From Thermogemmata fonticola (lineage in GTDB: Bacteria > Planctomycetota > Planctomycetia > Gemmatales > Gemmataceae): 64,000 nucleotides of DNA. Where the stretch lies: positions 60,927-124,926 of the forward strand of contig NZ_JACEFB010000014.1 in the NCBI RefSeq assembly GCF_013694095.1. Direction: 5' to 3'. A program made the position numbers and the translations under genes. Shown piece after piece: positions 17,595-26,178 of the stretch. Each line of letters begins with the position of its first letter. Within the stretch, counting starts at the first letter, position 1. The notes under the pieces were generated by a model. The model saw only the letters and a list, made by a program, of their open reading frames with translations, was not told where the DNA came from and searched no databases.

Positions 17595-19082
17595 TCAAGT
17601 GTCTTTAGCCGGGAGTGTACTAGAAAACCTAGCACCTGCTTGGCGGGATCGCTCCGCCTCTTGGGCGATGGCCTGGCGGTCGTCGAAAGCATCCAGTGCC
17701 AGGATTTCGTCATCGATGTGAACCTCCTGGCTGCGGGGGGCATAGTTCGGTCCTAGCACGTCCAGCACCGTGGGATGAACCTGCGGTTTCTCCGGCGAGA
17801 AGAAATAGCCGTGGACTTCCAGCGCTTCGTTCCGATACTCCGGGTACTGGAGCAACAGCTCATGCAATTGCCGCAGGCGGAAATGGGGCACCGTGCAGTA
17901 CATATGGTGGGGCAAATGGTAATCCTGTCCCATCGGGAAAACGGCGAAGCGGATCCACGGCAACATAAAAAAGGAACGGCTGTTGTTAATCCAGCCGCGG
18001 CCACCGTTTCCATGCTGCACGATTTGCCGCAGGATCATAAAGAAGGCGAATGAGGTAAACAGGGGCACGATCCAGAGCAGGAAGAAGTAACCCACATAGG
18101 GGCTGCCGGTGGCTTTGGTGGCTACGGCGGCGGCTGTGAACAGAATTGTGATAACGCCAACCCGGCCCATCGAAGTGTAACGGGAGTGAATGACCGGGCG
18201 CAAGCGGCTGCGGTGGAAAGCGTGATCGGGCAATTTCCAGAACACGACACACACGAGCAGCCACAGCACGAGCGGGGCGACGAGGAGAGGAACCACTCCG
18301 TCTGTGAGATAAAACAAAGCGGTCAGTGTGGCTATGAGCAGTAACAGGTACGCTGCTCCAATGCGGACAGCTCGCTGTGAAGGCGGTTGGCCCGGAATCA
18401 GATATGGGGAATGATGGGTTCCGGTGGCGTTGAACTGAGCACGGACGCGCATGAAGCGAATGAGGCGCGGGGGCCACAACTGCCGTAACAAAGCCATCAC
18501 CGCTTGGCGCTTGCTCAGGGGGAAGGGGAGCCAATGCCCGCTCGCCCGGAGCTGGGCTACATCGGGGTCCCGCTCTGGATCGTTCACGAATTGGTGATGA
18601 GCCAGATGTTGCAAGCGATAGTGATACAAGCTGGCAAAGATCGGAAACATGCAGAACAGATCAGCCACCGCATCGTTGAGATATCGATTGCGGAAGAGAA
18701 TGTAATGGGAGGCTTCGTGAGCCAGGCCCGTCAACTGATGCTGTCCTGCCCCCACAAGGATAATGGCTAACAACGCTACGGGGAGGTTCCACCACCAGGA
18801 CAAACCCCAGTCGGCTCGCAGCTCAAAAAACGCGATCGCCACTGCCAGGACCAGTGCTAGATAAATCCAGGTTCGTAGGAGATAGTACCAGTTGGTCCAG
18901 TTATCGGTTTGCCGCAGCTCTTGCAAACGCTGTTTGAAGGTGGCGTCGGACAGAAGAGGGGTAGCGGGGGCCGTGGTGGCAGGAGCTGGGGCTGCCGCGC
19001 ACCCCATCGCTTCCGAGGGAGTGGCAGCAGCGAGATTCGCACGAGCAGACTCATCACGACCGGCAACCGTGGCACTGTTCAT
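17595..19082 (-). CDS. Membrane fatty acid desaturase family protein
   Basis: 495 residues from the ATG at 19082-19080, which overlaps the stop of the upstream SDR gene (ATGA) and has GGAGG 6 nt before it. The three histidine boxes of membrane di-iron desaturases/hydroxylases are visible: HEASH (in TGLAHEASHYI), HLAHHQF, and HLPHHMYCTVPHF. Four or more hydrophobic helices surround them (LVLAVAIAFF, LPVALLAIILVG, AAYLLLLIATLTALFYL, LLVAPLVLWLLVCVVFW, YVGYFFLLWIVPLFTSFAFF). The N-terminal 60 residues are Ala/Ser-rich and variable. It probably introduces a double bond or hydroxyl group into a lipid or carotenoid; the coupled SDR may act on the same lipid. Confidence 0.87.
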   Translation of the reverse strand: MNSATVAGRDESARANLAAATPSEAMGCAAAPAPATTAPATPLLSDATFKQRLQELRQTDNWTNWYYLLRTWIYLALVLAVAIAFFELRADWGLSWWWNLPVALLAIILVGAGQHQLTGLAHEASHYILFRNRYLNDAVADLFCMFPIFASLYHYRLQHLAHHQFVNDPERDPDVAQLRASGHWLPFPLSKRQAVMALLRQLWPPRLIRFMRVRAQFNATGTHHSPYLIPGQPPSQRAVRIGAAYLLLLIATLTALFYLTDGVVPLLVAPLVLWLLVCVVFWKLPDHAFHRSRLRPVIHSRYTSMGRVGVITILFTAAAVATKATGSPYVGYFFLLWIVPLFTSFAFFMILRQIVQHGNGGRGWINNSRSFFMLPWIRFAVFPMGQDYHLPHHMYCTVPHFRLRQLHELLLQYPEYRNEALEVHGYFFSPEKPQVHPTVLDVLGPNYAPRSQEVHIDDEILALDAFDDRQAIAQEAERSRQAGARFSSTLPAKDT

Positions 19083-19921
19083 GGGTTTCCTCCGGAAGCA
19101 GGCGGTGAGGAGGGAGTCGAATCTTTGCGATACAGCGCGCGGATTTTGCGGCCTATGAGCCAATCGGTCAAGCGCGGGAACCACCGCTGGAAGAAGAGGA
19201 GTTGGCGGGCCTCGCGGCCAATCACCACTTCCCGGCGGTTACGCTCTATAGCGCGGAGAATCTGGCCGGCCAGATATTCAGGCGTCATACCGCGCTCGAA
19301 GCGGATTTGGGCACGCCCTTCTTTGCGCAGCAAATGCTGGTCCAGGCCGCTGTTGGTGAGACCGGGAACGATGGTGATGACATCCACCTGAAAGCGGACG
19401 AATTCCCCACGCCAGGCTTCGGACATCCCGACAAGGGCGTACTTGCTGGCGGAATATTCGGACCAAGCCGGCATCCCCCGTCGGCCGCACATCGAGGTGA
19501 TGTTGACGACTGCCGGCTGTTCCCCCTGCATCAGATGGGGCATGGCTAGGCGCGTCAGCTCCACAGGAGCAAAGAAATTGACCTCCATGATGGTGCGGAG
19601 AATCTCTGGAGTGGACGTGTCGAAGTGTCCCCAGCTACCGATGCCCGCGTTGTTGATGAGCAGGTCCAGGCCGCCGAGCGAACGGATCGTCTGTTCCACC
19701 AGATGCTGTCGCTGGGCGGGTTGGGTCAAATCTGCAGGGTAGAAGTCGGCGTGGCTTCCCTGCTTTTGCAACTGGCGGGCCAACTCCGCCAAGGCTTCCT
19801 GTCGCCGCCCCGTGAGCATCAAGCGGACACCCGCCTGAGCTAAAGCCTGGGCCAAAGCTCGCCCGATGCCGCCGGAGGCTCCCGTCAGCAAGCAGCGTTT
19901 GCCCGCAAGTTGCCGCCGCAT
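19079..19921 (-). CDS. SDR family oxidoreductase
   Basis: A 280-residue classical short-chain dehydrogenase. It has the NAD(P)-binding TGASGGIGRALAQALA (TGxxxGxG), LINNAGIGSWG (NNAG), the catalytic serine in NITSMCGRRG and the catalytic YSASKYAL (YxxxK). The extra C-terminal tail and the EFVRFQVDVITIVPG region resemble lipid- or steroid-related SDRs (DltE/11-beta-HSD-like), but the substrate is not shown. It is the first gene of a two-gene operon with the desaturase, coupled through ATGA at 19082-19079. Confidence 0.9.
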   Translation of the reverse strand: MRRQLAGKRCLLTGASGGIGRALAQALAQAGVRLMLTGRRQEALAELARQLQKQGSHADFYPADLTQPAQRQHLVEQTIRSLGGLDLLINNAGIGSWGHFDTSTPEILRTIMEVNFFAPVELTRLAMPHLMQGEQPAVVNITSMCGRRGMPAWSEYSASKYALVGMSEAWRGEFVRFQVDVITIVPGLTNSGLDQHLLRKEGRAQIRFERGMTPEYLAGQILRAIERNRREVVIGREARQLLFFQRWFPRLTDWLIGRKIRALYRKDSTPSSPPASGGNP

Positions 19922-20223
19922 GGCCGATGACTCCCTTAGGAATAACGGCTCCTATCACCATAGCATCCCTAATTATCTTATCCAACATTACCATTTTGCG
20001 CAGATTCCAGATTATCCCAATTCGTAGAGAAAGGTTGTGGAGCAGCCGTTACCATCGGTCCTCGATACCGGCAGTCTTCTGCTTCGGTTTGGGGAGCGGC
20101 TTCATGTTTGACCTAATCCAATTCCTCTTTTCAGAGGGGTGAACGTTGGCTTAGGATAGGAACCTCACGGGGGAATTCGAGCTTCTCGGACGGCATCGCC
20201 TTGCTGAGCTAAGGAAGGGAATC
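19922..20223. other. Divergent intergenic region between the SDR operon and the O-antigen-ligase-like gene
   Basis: AT-richer than its flanks, with no supported gene. It carries the minus-strand promoter candidate at 19957-19985. Toward the right TTGACC (near 20108) occurs, but no convincing -10 follows. Confidence 0.55.
19957..19985 (-). promoter_or_regulatory. Candidate promoter for the SDR-desaturase operon
   Basis: On the minus strand TTGGAT (19985-19980), a 17-bp spacer and TATGGT (19962-19957) lie about 36 nt before the SDR start codon. Confidence 0.4.
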
Positions 20224-21546
20224 ATGCATTGGTTGCTGATTGGCTATATGTTTTTGTTCATCGACCGGCCGTTCGAGGTCTGGCCATGGCTGGGGGAAAT
20301 CCACCTCGAGCGGCTGTACATGCTCTTCACGCTGGGAGTCTGGGTGGTCTATGCGCACAAACGATGGTTGGGCAACGCGCTTCAGGGGGGAGTGGCGGGG
20401 TTGGCAGCGGCTGTCCTGCTGGCTTGGTTGTTGAGTCCCTGGAGTGAGCGGAGCCAACCGGTGGTGGAAGATTGGTTCAAAATCCTGGTGTTTTTCCTGC
20501 TCTTGACCACCACCGTCCAGGATGAAGCGGGATTGCGCCGGCTGGTGGTGGGGTTTGTGTTGGTGATGGGGCTGTATCAGTTGCATTCCCTGCGGGAATA
20601 TCTGGGGGGCCGGCATACCTACCGCATGGGGATCGCTCGGATGATTGGAGTGGATCAAACGATGGGGGACCCGAACACGTTCGGGGCGAGCCTGGTGGTG
20701 GCCCTGCCGCTGGCTTGGGCTTTGTGGCAGAGCCGCATTGGGGGACGTTGGGGTCGGGCGGCGTGCCTGGCGTATGGGGCACTATCGGTTCTATGTATCC
20801 TCCTGACTGGTTCCCGCTCGGCATTTCTGGGCCTTTTGGCTTGGGGTGCTCTGCTCATCAGCCGAAGTCGGCAGCGGCTCCGCCTACTGCTCGTGGCCAT
20901 TCTCGTGGCCCCCCCTGCCTTTCTGACTTTGCCGGAGTCGCTGCAAAACCGCTTCCTGACGATCATCGATCCGAATGCCGGTCCGAAAAATGCCCAGGAA
21001 TCGGGACAGGGGCGTATCGAAGGGTTCTTCACGGGTTTGGCGCTGTGGCAGACTTACCCGCTAACGGGGGTGGGACCCGGAGCCTGGCGGCCTGCAACGG
21101 GCAGCAAGCTGGAATCCCATAACCTCTACGGACAGCTCGTAGGAGAATTGGGAACCGTGGGTCTGCTAGCCTTTGTCGGTTTGCTCGCGGCCTACCGTAG
21201 CAATATCCGATGGCTTCGACGAGTGGGACAAGACTATCCCTTCCTGCGGGATTGGCTTCCGCTAACCCTTGCGCGGGCCATTGGCATGTCGGTGCTGTTG
21301 CTCCTCTTGTTAGGCATATTTGGCCATAACCTGTATCGTTACACCTGGCTGTGGTACGCCGGCTTTCTGATTCTCGCTCGGCACGTGGTCGAACAACGCT
21401 TGCAATATCTGGCCGAACCGTACCTCCAGGAGTGGGAGCGGTGGGAAAGCGAAACGGAGGCCATTCCCGACGATGGAAACTCGGAAACAGAGAGCATGAC
21501 GGAGGTGGAATCTGCCTTCCCTATGACCGCCTCAAGCGGAGTCTAG
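20224..21546 (+). CDS. O-antigen ligase/polymerase family membrane protein
   Basis: A 440-residue protein with about ten hydrophobic helices. Typical Wzy/WaaL-family features are present: LTGSRSAFLGLLAWG in the middle, a periplasmic loop containing the motif GVGPGAWRPATG followed by ESHNLYGQLVGELG (the conserved H-N before the next helix), then a helix. These enzymes transfer undecaprenyl-linked glycans or polymerise them. The acidic, Ser/Glu-rich C-terminal tail (about 40 residues) is cytoplasmic. No other polysaccharide genes are adjacent except possibly the GT-C-like protein at 3431. The start ATG 20224 gives a hydrophobic N-terminus directly. Confidence 0.85.
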   Translation: MHWLLIGYMFLFIDRPFEVWPWLGEIHLERLYMLFTLGVWVVYAHKRWLGNALQGGVAGLAAAVLLAWLLSPWSERSQPVVEDWFKILVFFLLLTTTVQDEAGLRRLVVGFVLVMGLYQLHSLREYLGGRHTYRMGIARMIGVDQTMGDPNTFGASLVVALPLAWALWQSRIGGRWGRAACLAYGALSVLCILLTGSRSAFLGLLAWGALLISRSRQRLRLLLVAILVAPPAFLTLPESLQNRFLTIIDPNAGPKNAQESGQGRIEGFFTGLALWQTYPLTGVGPGAWRPATGSKLESHNLYGQLVGELGTVGLLAFVGLLAAYRSNIRWLRRVGQDYPFLRDWLPLTLARAIGMSVLLLLLLGIFGHNLYRYTWLWYAGFLILARHVVEQRLQYLAEPYLQEWERWESETEAIPDDGNSETESMTEVESAFPMTASSGV

Positions 21547-21995
21547 CTCTATCTTCAGTTCCCCCATCGAGGGGAGGCCAGGCAGCCTTGGGTTTTCGCC
21601 TCAGTTCCAGGAACCGGACCGCTTCGACGGGTCGCTGGCTGGGGGAAGGTTGCGTCTGGAGGAATCGTCGGGCTCCAGAGGCATGGCTTGCTCGCTGAAG
21701 GAAAATGCGGGACAATACCATCAAGGAATAAGAGGTATCGGCCAAGTGAGCGGTGTGTATAGAGTCTGCCAAGCGAGTGGTGTATGGGGGTGGAAGGGGG
21801 AACGGAAGGGTGGCCGATTGTGCCTAGCGTGATAATTACGGCGGGAAAGGCAATCGTCTCATGAGATTGTTGCGTATGAGACAGTCCGGTGGAACAAATG
21901 CTCAGGTGCGGGGGAAGGACGTTCCATTCGCAGGTCTGGCTGTTCTCAAGAGATGGTGGCCGGTGATGCCCAGTGGGAAGGGGTGGGTTCAAGTC
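21547..21995. other. Upstream region of the MoxR-DUF58 operon with an imperfect direct repeat
   Basis: No supported gene, unless the first gene of the operon starts early at 21861. It contains two near-identical 18-mers, gccaagtgagcggtgtgt (21741-21758) and gccaagcgagtggtgtat (21768-21785), spaced 27 bp start to start, which could be regulator half-sites. GATAAT (21831-21836) resembles a -10 box, but no fitting -35 is visible. Confidence 0.45.
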
Positions 21996-23435
21996 ATGAG
22001 GATGGTCAGCGTGGGAGTGTATTTGGCCGCTGCCCTCTATTGTTCGAGTTGGGTTATGGCGTGTCCGGTGAGGGAAGATGGAGGACAGAAAGCGCTGCGA
22101 TATTCTGACGGGCTGGTCATCGGTTGGTCTGGTACACTGGGGCTGAATATCGACGTGGAACAGCCCTTGCCTCTTGCCGGCGTCCCTGCCCCCGGTAGCG
22201 CGGAACATGATCTTTGGGTCCCGGCCTTGGATGTGGCGCAGCTCCGGGAGCGGTTGCGACAGGGGGGGAAAGGGGTACCGCCGGTGGCATCTCCTCTGGA
22301 ACAGCAGTGGCAGAACCTGCTGAGCGAGCATTTGCGGCAGATGGGAGTTGCCACGCCGGAGGAACAGAAGCGGTGGCTGGAATTGTTGCACATGGATGAG
22401 GAGCGCTGGCGGCGCTTCCTGGAGGGAATCCAGCGTCGCCTATCTCAGGAAGGGAAGGAGGTGCCGCCATTGCCTCCGCGGAATTGGCTCCCTCCGTTGG
22501 ATCCATCCAAGCTAATGCAGCCGCCCCTGTCCACGGATTCCCCGTTAGTTCCTCCTGATCGCCCTCTTGGTACGCCACCGCAAAGCGCCCCGCCGACGCC
22601 CCAAGGTCAGAACACAGCCCTACCGTCCCCCCACGACCCCCGCCACCGCTCCTGGGACGCCTTCCGGGAATTGTGGGAACGCTATATCGGACCTATGGAT
22701 AATACGCCGGAACTACGGAATCTGTTATTGCAAATGATGGAAGAGGGGGGAATGGCTTGGGACCTGCGGGATTCCTCCGGCCGTAGCGTCTGGGAGGTTC
22801 TGCGAGAACAGATGCCGGAAATCGGGCATGGCCAAAGGGGGACGGGGGATAACAGAAGTGAAGGAGCTTCCGCCGAAGGTGGCACGGAGGGACGACGCTG
22901 GCGCTGGCCCCAGTGGCGGTGGCCGCGGTGGAGTTCGTCCCTGCGTTGGGGACGTCAGGGTAGTGGGGGAGGATCGTGGGGGAGCCTATCCTCTGGCGGA
23001 TGGGACTGGCCCGCCCTGCCCCGGCAAAGCTGGTGGTTCTTAGCAATCCTTGTTATTCTCGGAGGAGCGATTGCCGCACTGATCATCAGGCAACGGCAGC
23101 GTCGCTTCGCTTGGTTATCCTGGCCGCATCGGCCACCGCTGCTCCAGGGTCAACAACTGGTCGATCCCCGGCAGATTCAGACCCCGGAAGAACTGGTGCG
23201 GGCTTTCGAGTGGTGGAGCGTACAACTCTTGGGACCGGAGGCACGACACTGGACGCATGCCACCATTGCTCGGGTTTTGCACCAGAAAGCCGTTTTACAG
23301 AAGGAGCAAATCGAAGAGTTGGCACGCTTGTATGAACTGGCCCGCTATGCTCCAGAAGCCAGAAAATTGCCGCCGGAGGTCTGGATGCAGGGACGGCGTA
23401 TCTTATGTTCATGGGCCGGGGTATCGCCGACATGA
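21996..23435 (+). CDS. Exported/anchored DUF4129-like protein of a MoxR-DUF58 cluster
   Basis: 479 residues if started at the ATG 21996, which begins a signal-like stretch (MVSVGVYLAAALYCSSWVMA). The frame is open from an ATG at 21861, which would add 45 residues; the earlier start is less likely. The middle is long and Pro/Gly/Trp-rich (low complexity, roughly residues 200-350). A transmembrane helix (WFLAILVILGGAIAALII) precedes a cytoplasmic domain with DUF4129-like ending (TPEELVRAFEWWSVQLLG, EELARLYELARYAPEA). DUF4129 proteins accompany MoxR ATPases and DUF58 proteins in many bacteria. The stop overlaps the next start (ATGA). Confidence 0.72.
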   Translation: MRMVSVGVYLAAALYCSSWVMACPVREDGGQKALRYSDGLVIGWSGTLGLNIDVEQPLPLAGVPAPGSAEHDLWVPALDVAQLRERLRQGGKGVPPVASPLEQQWQNLLSEHLRQMGVATPEEQKRWLELLHMDEERWRRFLEGIQRRLSQEGKEVPPLPPRNWLPPLDPSKLMQPPLSTDSPLVPPDRPLGTPPQSAPPTPQGQNTALPSPHDPRHRSWDAFRELWERYIGPMDNTPELRNLLLQMMEEGGMAWDLRDSSGRSVWEVLREQMPEIGHGQRGTGDNRSEGASAEGGTEGRRWRWPQWRWPRWSSSLRWGRQGSGGGSWGSLSSGGWDWPALPRQSWWFLAILVILGGAIAALIIRQRQRRFAWLSWPHRPPLLQGQQLVDPRQIQTPEELVRAFEWWSVQLLGPEARHWTHATIARVLHQKAVLQKEQIEELARLYELARYAPEARKLPPEVWMQGRRILCSWAGVSPT

Positions 23436-25027
23436 CTACGCCACCTGACACCTTCCGTCGTGGAAAGGTATTCCCGCCTCTCAGAAAGCTCCTGCGTCCT
23501 GGGGTATGCCTGGGCGTGCTAATCTTGCTCCTGATGGGTTTGATCGAGACACGAGGTCAAGAGCCGCCGCCTTTGCCTGGAATTGCCGTCTCGGGCGCCG
23601 GGGTCGAATTGTGGTCCGCCGTATTGCACCTTCACGGTTTGCAATTGTGGGAAGATGAAGCCAAGGTGGCTGGGGCCGAAGCGGTGGTCATCCATCTAGG
23701 CCGTGACCTGCGCTATTTGGTCCGGCAAGGTGACCAGCGTCGAGATGAGTTGCTCCAGGTCTTGCGGGGCGGCGGCGGTATCCTGATCGCCACGGATGGA
23801 GAACTTGATCTGACGGAGTTAGGACTGCGGTTTCAAGGGGGCGAAGTTCGGTGTGACGATGCGCGCATGATCCACCGAAACCGGCCTTCATGTTTGTATC
23901 TTGTGCCCCAAGAAGAGTTGCGGTGGCATGGGGCGGTACCTGAAGGTGGGGGTCCCAGGCGTGACTCAGAACCGGAGCAGTTGATGCAGGCTTTGCACCG
24001 CGTCAGTTGCAATGTCAGCGGCTATCTGTTGCTCGATCCGAAGCGGGGTCCTTTGCAGCCATTAGCCCGCTTTCCCCAGGGGAGCTATCTGCACGACGAA
24101 GTTGGAGGAAAGGACCTGCCTTTGCCAGCATCTGCGATATTTGCTGCGGGGGGACAATGGAGCCGAACTGCACCCGGTGTCCCCGCCGCCACCATCTTGG
24201 CTCTGGCTGATCACAGTGTGTTTATCAATCAGATGTTGATAGAAGCGGGGACGGACAACTGGGAATTGGCGAGACGGGTGGCAGTCTGTCTGCGTGGGTC
24301 GCCGCCGCGCCGCTGGTACCGCCTGTATGTTAACGGCAGTCGGGTGTCGAGTCGGGAGGTGCTGCAAGCTTTGCTTTCAGCGCCTGTGCCACCCGTGCCG
24401 CCACTACCTCCTCCGCCTCCTTCGGGCTTCCCAGATTTCTGGGCCCTTCAAAAGAAGCTGACTGAGCTGGGGAACCGGGCGATCCAGACAGCGCAGGAGC
24501 GGGATTTGCCCAACACCGTGCTCCTCGGTTCGCCGGAGTTCCCCGTGCAGCGGCAGGCCCGCTGGACAGCTTTGCTCAAGCTAATCGCTATCCTGGCACT
24601 AGCGGGAGCACTGGGGTTGTTGTGGCGGGGAGTCCAACAGAGCCGTTCCTCTCAGTCGTTTCTGGCCCGGACAGGCCAACAGTCCAGCCAGCAGCCCCGA
24701 AGGGGTTGGTTTCAGCGGCGATCGCCAGCTATGTCGGAGCCGGAGTGGTCCGAAGCGATACGTCGCGTGTTGCGTGATTTCTTTATCCAAACGGGCGCTG
24801 GTGATCCTGCTTCGACTCCCGTACCGCCGATTGTGGTGGTATTGCAGGTGCCCCAGGCCGAAAAATGGCGGCGACAACTTCAGACCCTGTGGCGTTACGC
24901 CCGTGAGCCAACCCCGCACTTGACCTTGCAGCAGTGGCCGCAGTGGGAAAGGGTACTGGAGGAACTTATGCAAGCCCAGCGGGATGGTTTGTGGCGTCTG
25001 ACCCCAGCAGAGGAAGGCCGAGCATGA
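23432..25027 (+). CDS. DUF4350-like membrane protein
   Basis: 531 residues from ATG 23432, chosen because it overlaps the previous stop as ATGA. A signal-anchor helix (VCLGVLILLLMGLI) is followed by an extracytoplasmic domain with the DUF4350-like pattern of a glutamine-amidotransferase-type fold (EAVVIHLGRDLRYLVRQG, LLQVLRGGGGILIATDG). A second membrane helix (LIAILALAGALGLLW) precedes a cytoplasmic tail of about 150 residues. A Pro-rich linker (PPVPPLPPPPPSG) separates the parts. The family's role is unknown; it regularly sits between DUF4129 and MoxR genes. Stop overlaps the MoxR start. Confidence 0.7.
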   Translation: MTTPPDTFRRGKVFPPLRKLLRPGVCLGVLILLLMGLIETRGQEPPPLPGIAVSGAGVELWSAVLHLHGLQLWEDEAKVAGAEAVVIHLGRDLRYLVRQGDQRRDELLQVLRGGGGILIATDGELDLTELGLRFQGGEVRCDDARMIHRNRPSCLYLVPQEELRWHGAVPEGGGPRRDSEPEQLMQALHRVSCNVSGYLLLDPKRGPLQPLARFPQGSYLHDEVGGKDLPLPASAIFAAGGQWSRTAPGVPAATILALADHSVFINQMLIEAGTDNWELARRVAVCLRGSPPRRWYRLYVNGSRVSSREVLQALLSAPVPPVPPLPPPPPSGFPDFWALQKKLTELGNRAIQTAQERDLPNTVLLGSPEFPVQRQARWTALLKLIAILALAGALGLLWRGVQQSRSSQSFLARTGQQSSQQPRRGWFQRRSPAMSEPEWSEAIRRVLRDFFIQTGAGDPASTPVPPIVVVLQVPQAEKWRRQLQTLWRYAREPTPHLTLQQWPQWERVLEELMQAQRDGLWRLTPAEEGRA

Positions 25028-26100
25028 CAGCAATGCCTGGCAGCAGTTCATCTCCGCACGCCGCTCTGTCCGGTAGCCATGACGGACAGCCAGGACCGCC
25101 TCCGACATCCACCAGCTCCGATGGTGCTGCGACGCCGGATGCCGAGAAGCTGGCCAGAGAACTAGCTCAACAGGCCCAGGAATTGCGGCGCCAGATGAAC
25201 CGGGAGGTGGGCCGGGTTGTCGTGGGAGTCGAGGAAGTGACGGCTCAGTTGCTCATCGCTTTGCTGGCAGGCGGACATGTGCTTTTAGAAGGCGTACCTG
25301 GTGTGGCCAAAACCACCCTTTCCAAGGTGTTCGCCCGTCTTTTGGGCTGCCAGTATCAACGGGTGCAATTCACGCCCGATTTGCTTCCCTCCGACATTAC
25401 CGGCACTTCCATCTTCGATCGCAATCGCAATGAGTTTGTGCTGCGGAAAGGCCCGATCTTCACGCAGGTGCTGCTGGCCGACGAGATCAACCGTGCTCCA
25501 GCCAAGACCCAAGCGGCTCTGCTGGAAGCAATGCAAGAATATCAGGTGACGGTGGATGGCCAATCGATTCCGTTGCCGGTTCCCTTCCTGGTGATTGCCA
25601 CGCAGAATCCGGTGGAACAGGAAGGTGTGTACCGCCTGCCCGAGGCCCAGCTTGATCGTTTTCTCTTGCGGATCGAGATGGGTTATCCCGGCTTTGAGCA
25701 GGAAGTGGAATTGCTGCGATTGCACAGCCGGCCTGTGCCGGAAGTGGAGCCACTCTGTACGCCGGAGATGATTCTGTCACTGCAGAGTCAGTTGTCGAGC
25801 GTACATGTGGCCGAAACAATCTACGTGTATATTGTGCAGTTGGCAGAGGCGAGCCGACGACATGCCGAGGTGGCGTTGGGAGCGAGTCCGCGCGCGGCTC
25901 TCAATCTGCTGCGCTGTGCTCGAGCGCGGGCGGTCCTTTGCGGGCGCCACTTTGTCACCCACGAGGATGTGCAAGCGGTGGTTTATCCTGTGCTAAGCCA
26001 TCGGCTCATCTTGCGTCCGGAAGCCGAGATTGAAGGCCGGCAAACAACGGATGTGCTCCAGGAATTGCTCGATACGGTACCAGTGCTGGAGTCTACTTGA
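25024..26100 (+). CDS. MoxR-family AAA ATPase
   Basis: 358 residues from ATG 25024 (ATGA overlap with the preceding gene). Walker A is EGVPGVAKTTL (GxxGxxKT), Walker B is VLLADEINRAPAKTQAALLEAMQE, and sensor 1 is VIATQNPVEQEGVYRLPEAQLDRF, all diagnostic of MoxR proteins. The first 40 residues are Ser/Gly/Pro-rich and probably disordered. MoxR ATPases are chaperone-like and work with VWA or DUF58 partners; the DUF58 gene follows by 78 nt. This is separate from the AAA-VWA pair at 14259-17465. Confidence 0.95.
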   Translation: MTAMPGSSSSPHAALSGSHDGQPGPPPTSTSSDGAATPDAEKLARELAQQAQELRRQMNREVGRVVVGVEEVTAQLLIALLAGGHVLLEGVPGVAKTTLSKVFARLLGCQYQRVQFTPDLLPSDITGTSIFDRNRNEFVLRKGPIFTQVLLADEINRAPAKTQAALLEAMQEYQVTVDGQSIPLPVPFLVIATQNPVEQEGVYRLPEAQLDRFLLRIEMGYPGFEQEVELLRLHSRPVPEVEPLCTPEMILSLQSQLSSVHVAETIYVYIVQLAEASRRHAEVALGASPRAALNLLRCARARAVLCGRHFVTHEDVQAVVYPVLSHRLILRPEAEIEGRQTTDVLQELLDTVPVLEST

Positions 26101-26178
26101 CAGACCGGTCGAGGCAGACGGAGGCAGCTCTTATTCCGATTCGATAAGTCTAACGGCAGGGGTCCGAACCATCCCATC

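Noticed and set aside
21555..22391. Minus-strand open frame of 278 codons
   Set aside because: Antisense to the start of the MoxR operon, His/Pro/Arg-rich, no recognisable domain.
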